From Nissolia schottii (Eukaryota > Streptophyta > Magnoliopsida > Fabales > Fabaceae), in the NCBI GenBank assembly GCA_003254905.1, contig QANU01063901.1, forward strand, positions 205,365 through 269,364: DNA of 64,000 nt, read 5' to 3'. The notes beneath the pieces were generated by a model. The model saw nothing but the letters and a program-made list of their open reading frames with translations, did not search any database and was not told the DNA's origin. Below are positions 60,243 to 64,000 of the stretch, piece by piece (the first letter of the stretch is position 1; each line of letters opens with the position of its first letter). Position numbers and translations under genes: made by a program.

Positions 60243-63200
60243 ATGGTAAGAGTGCCTCCGCCCTTCATTACAAAATATCCCAACATTCTAATATATGTAA
60301 TTTCTCTGTTTACATTCCTATGTATCATGGTAATTAAGGGTGCCTCACAATTTTTCAGGATCTTATATATGCCAAACAAACCTTGCTATTGAAGGAAGCT
60401 AAGAATGTATTCAAGAAACTAATTACTGAGGATCCAATGGAGAGTTTGCGCATGGTTGACTTTATTCAAAGGGTCGGCATTGAGCACCACTTTGAAGAGG
60501 AGATTGAAGATGCACTTCAGAAGCAGCATTTGACTGTGACCACTGATCCCATTGATTTTGTCCAAAGCCATCAACTTTGTGAAGTCGCACTTGCATTCCG
60601 TTTATTGAGGCAAGGAGGTTATTGCATTAATGCAGGTAATTGGAATCCTCAATGTTAAGATATTTTTCTATCTGAACAGTTAAGATATTTGTCCACATTA
60701 AGTTTTATCTTGATTGATTTTTATCATTATTATTGGAATCAATTGTTATATGTAACAAGCCTATAAATAGGCATACCATACATACACATTCAAAAATATA
60801 ATATATAATACAATCCTTATTTTCCCTAATTTCTCTCTTATAGTGTGCCTCTATCCACGTTCACCCATGATGATATAATACTACTCACTCTGCCCAATAT
60901 TAAATGTCACTTTTGACACAAATACATAGTATAGGAACAAAATTAAAAAAATATTTAATACTTTCTTAATCTAATCAAATGACATTTAACGTTAGAAGTC
61001 TAATGTTGGACTGCAGGGTAATAGTTTAGATTATTATCAAACACAAGTCACATATTAATGTGTACTATTTTCTTTTCATCAATTATGCATAAACGTGATT
61101 TTTATTGTAAGAGATATACTAATAACAAATTATCAACTATTTAATATGGATGTGCAGATATATTTGACAACATAAAGATTAACCAAAGGAAGTTGAGAGA
61201 AGCATGTAGTGAAGATGTGAAGGGACTCATTGCTATGTATGAAGCAACCCAACTAAGCATCGAAGGAGAAGATAATCTTGACAATGCAGGGCGCCTAAGC
61301 TGTGAGCTTCTCCATTCATGGCTATCAAGGCATCAAGACCATCATGAAGCTGCATATGTTGCAAGTGCTCTTCAGCATCCACTTCATCATGGCCTGTACA
61401 GATTCATGGATAAGAGCATCCTCCTAAGCGATTTCAAGGCCAATATTAATGAATGGACCGAATGTTTAGAGGAGCTNTTTTTTATCTTAACAGTTAAGAT
61501 ATTTATCTATTTTATCTTTCTCATCTGAACAGTTAAGATATTTGTCCACATTAAGTTTTATCTTGATTGATTTTTATCATTATTATTGGAATCAATTGTT
61601 ATATGTAACAAGCCTATAAATAGGCATAACATACATACACATTCAAAAATATAATATATAATACAATCATTATTTTCCCTGGTTACTCTCTTGTAGTGTG
61701 CCTCAATCCACGTTCACCCATGATGATATAATACTACCCACTCTGCCCAATATTAAATGTCACTTTTGACACAAATACATAGTATAGGAACAAAATTAAA
61801 AAAATATTTAATACTTTTTTAATCTAATCAAATGGCATTTAACGTTAGAAGTCTAATGTTGGACTATAGGGGTAATAGTTTAGATTATTATCAAAGACAA
61901 GTCACATATTATTGTGTACTATTTTCTTTTCATCAATTATGCATAGACCTGATTTTTATTGTAAGAGATATTACAATAACAAATTATCAACTATTTAATA
62001 TGGATGTGCAGATATATTTGACAACATAAAGATTAACCAAAGGAAGTTGAGAGAAGCATGTAGTGAAGATGTGAAGGGACTCATTGGTCTGTATGAAGCA
62101 GCCCAACTAAGCATCGAAGGAGAAGATAGTCTTGACAATGCAGGGCGCATAAGCTGCGAGCTTCTCCATTCATGGCTATCAAGGCATCAAGACCATCATG
62201 AAGCTGCATATGTTGCAAGTGCTCTTCAGCATCCACTTCACCATGGCCTGTACAGATTCATGGATAAGAGCATCCTCCTAAGCGATTTCAAGGCCAATAT
62301 TAATGAATGGACCGAATGTTTAGAGGAGCTTGTAGAGGTCAATTCCTGCATAGTTAGGTTCATGAACCAAAACGAAATGTTTCAAGTTTCAAAGTAAGTT
62401 TATCATAACTAGCTTAGATGTTGAATTTTTAGTTATTTAAATTAGCAACCGCTAACACATTCCCTCTAATAGATGGTGGAAAAACCTTGGAATTGCCAAA
62501 GAAGTGAAGTTTGCAAGGTATCAACCTCTTAAATGGTACATGTGGCCCATGGCATGCTTCACGGATCCAAGCTTTTCAGACCAAAGGATTCAACTAACAA
62601 AACCCGTCTCTCTGATCTACGTTATCGATGACATATTCGATATTCACGGGACATTAGATCAACTTACTCTATTTACAGATGCTGTTAATAGGTATCCAAA
62701 ACTTGGACATGGAAGCAAATATGAAACTTTATTTTCTATTTCCTCAATTTCTATTCTAATGCTTACACCAAATTGATTTATCAATTTAGATGGGAATTGA
62801 CCGGGACAGAGCAGCTTCCAGAATTCATGAAAAATTGCTTAATTGCTCTTTATGAAACTACCAATGATTTCGCGGAAAAGGTTTACAAAAAGCATGGATT
62901 AAACCCAATAGATACCCTTAAAAAAGCGGTAATGAGTCCATTCATTTTATTATGTTAATTATGTTTGCATTCAATAAAGGAATTTCTTGCAATGAGATAA
63001 GAAAATCTAACATTTGCATGAATTTAACAGTGGGTGCAGCTATTGAATGCCTTCTTAGAAGAGGCGCATTGGTTGAATTCCGGTTATTTACCAAAGGCAG
63101 AGAAGTACTTAGACAATGGAATTGTGAGCACTGGAGTACATGTGGTGCTTGTCCATGCATTCTTCCTCATGGATCAGTGTATAACAAAAGACATTATTGC

Positions 63201-63664
63201 AATTTTGGACGGCTTTCCAAGCATCATATATTCAGTGGCAAAAATTCTTCGTCTTTGTGATGATTTAGAAGGGGCTAAGGTAAAATTTAGGTCTCTTCTA
63301 AAATTTGTCTGATTTAAGGAAAAATGTTAATCACTTTCTAATGTGGATTATGAATCAATTGTTAATGCAGAGTGAAGATCAAAATGGTCTCGATGGGTCA
63401 TACCTTGATTGCTATATGAATGAACACCCAGATGTTTCAACTGAACACGCACAAAGACATGTTACCGAGTTGATTTCAAGGGAATGGAAACTTCTCAATG
63501 GAGAACTCTTGACCCCCGATTCATTCCCATCATCATTTAAGAATTTCTGCCTCAATGCTGCTCGAATGGTACCTCTAATGTACCATTACCGTAGTAACCC
63601 AAGCCTTTCCAATCTGAAAAAACAAGTCAACTCGTTGGTTAATGTTGATCATGGACACATGTAG
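60243..63664 (+). CDS. Terpene synthase, TPS-g type (copy 2; rearranged or chimeric model)
   Basis: Exons equivalent to copy 1 are 60243-60245, 60359-60635, 62012-62393, 62473-62691, 62790-62928, 63031-63279 and 63371-63664. They give 520 residues with the same phases. I counted 25 residue differences from copy 1 (about 95% identity). The DDxxD motif (DDIFD) and DDLEGAKSE are intact, and Arg is at position 236. Between exons 2 and 3 lies a truncated extra exon 3 (61158-61476) ending at an N. If that exon were spliced in, reading would hit a stop in the following intron-like DNA. The model works only if it is skipped. The real locus may be two genes joined by assembly. Confidence 0.7.
61158..61476 (+). 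pseudogene. Truncated duplicate of terpene synthase exon 3
   Basis: It has an intact acceptor (GTGCAG before 61158) and covers 319 of the 382 bp of exon 3. It then stops at GAGGAGCT followed by a single N (61477) and intron-2 sequence. It lacks the donor. It is closer to exon 3 of copy 1 ([14 protein letters not shown]) than to the complete exon 3 downstream ([14 protein letters not shown]). Confidence 0.85.
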
Positions 63665-63924
63665 AAGAGTAATTTGTTTATTCATATGTTGTTTTTATTT
63701 AATTTGTACTATCATGCCCCCGCACGTTAGGCTACTACCCTATAAAAGCACTGACGTGACATACTAAAACATGTAATAAATGCAATGATAAATAAATGCT
63801 TCAAGATTCTTTAATTAATAATTGAAAACTATTTGCATAATATTTGAACTAAAATATGAATGAGTTACAAAGTAATAATGTCTGAAAAATAAGTTCATAA
63901 AACTACCATGGATCCTGCCCTAGG

Positions 63925-64000
63925 TGAAACACCCTAGCTAACTGTTTACCCGTACGTAGTAAACAAAGCTCACTAGGTTGTTGTCTACCTGGTCGGAATA
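63925..64000 (-). mobile_element. Element G: 3' end of an LTR-like element, cut by the window end
   Basis: TGAAACACCCTAGCTAACTG and the following bases match the minus-strand end of element C (6393 onward) almost base for base, including the GTTTAC/GTAAAC hairpin (63944-63964). It interrupts the element F-derived sequence after CTAGG, which is continuous in copy 1 of the duplication. Confidence 0.85.

Larger units (their letters stand above)
59756..63924 (+). repeat. Segmental duplication, copy 2
   Basis: It matches 46402-49798 but is about 0.8 kb longer because intron 2 and part of exon 3 are present twice (60636-61476 and 61477-62393). It ends at CCTAGG where element G is inserted. Confidence 0.9.

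Overview
This window is plant nuclear DNA, from a eudicot and most likely a legume. It is AT-rich, has spliced genes with GT-AG introns, and is dominated by LTR elements, Mutator-like elements (MULEs), MITEs and a tRNA-derived SINE. The legume call is an inference from repeat style and protein flavour; nothing in the window proves a species. There is one sequencing gap (25170-25400) and two single Ns (54660, 61477).

Host genes are few. (1) A single-coding-exon phytosulfokine receptor kinase of the PSKR2 type lies at 37236-40409 (+). (2) A TPS-g type terpene synthase with seven exons lies at 46891-49503 (+). (3) A second terpene synthase locus lies at 60243-63664 (+), inside a duplicated block (46402 to about 49798 versus 59756-63924). 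That locus carries an extra truncated exon 3 ending at an N, so it is either rearranged or a join of two paralogues. Both synthases have an apparent first coding exon consisting only of the start codon.

The rest is mobile DNA. A family of 1.3-3.1 kb elements appears seven times: A 1689-3528, B 4301-10429, C 6393-9404 (minus), E about 18240-21310, F about 49549-50863, D 56214-59072, and G from 63925 (minus). A-D begin TG(T/C)AACA and end (T/A)CA; three keep perfect 5-bp target duplications, so they behave like long solo LTRs or coding-poor LTR elements. C sits inside B, and B sits inside an older MITE-like element (3774-10950). Other elements are a 6.8 kb MuDR-like MULE (28162-34967) with a decayed transposase and an inserted solo LTR (28507-30110), a 1.8 kb MULE with a perfect 9-bp duplication (12469-14258), a FAR1-like transposase relic (51031-52445, minus), a Ty3/gypsy gag relic (22-1683), a LINE RNase H relic, hAT and other MITEs, and a large foldback element (44759-45834).

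The most unusual signal is inside the LTR-like elements: arrays of a short near-palindrome, CGCTSAGCG (often CCGCTSAGCGG), at a 21-22 bp period with variable DNA between the cores. They occur in C, D and E, and again in the apparently unrelated solo LTR at 28507-30110. In the related element B the corresponding region carries a different palindrome array (TCATTCGAATGA, spaced 23-27 bp). The same family also has a 3'-terminal hairpin whose arms change in a compensatory way between copies, and a conserved splice-donor-like site.
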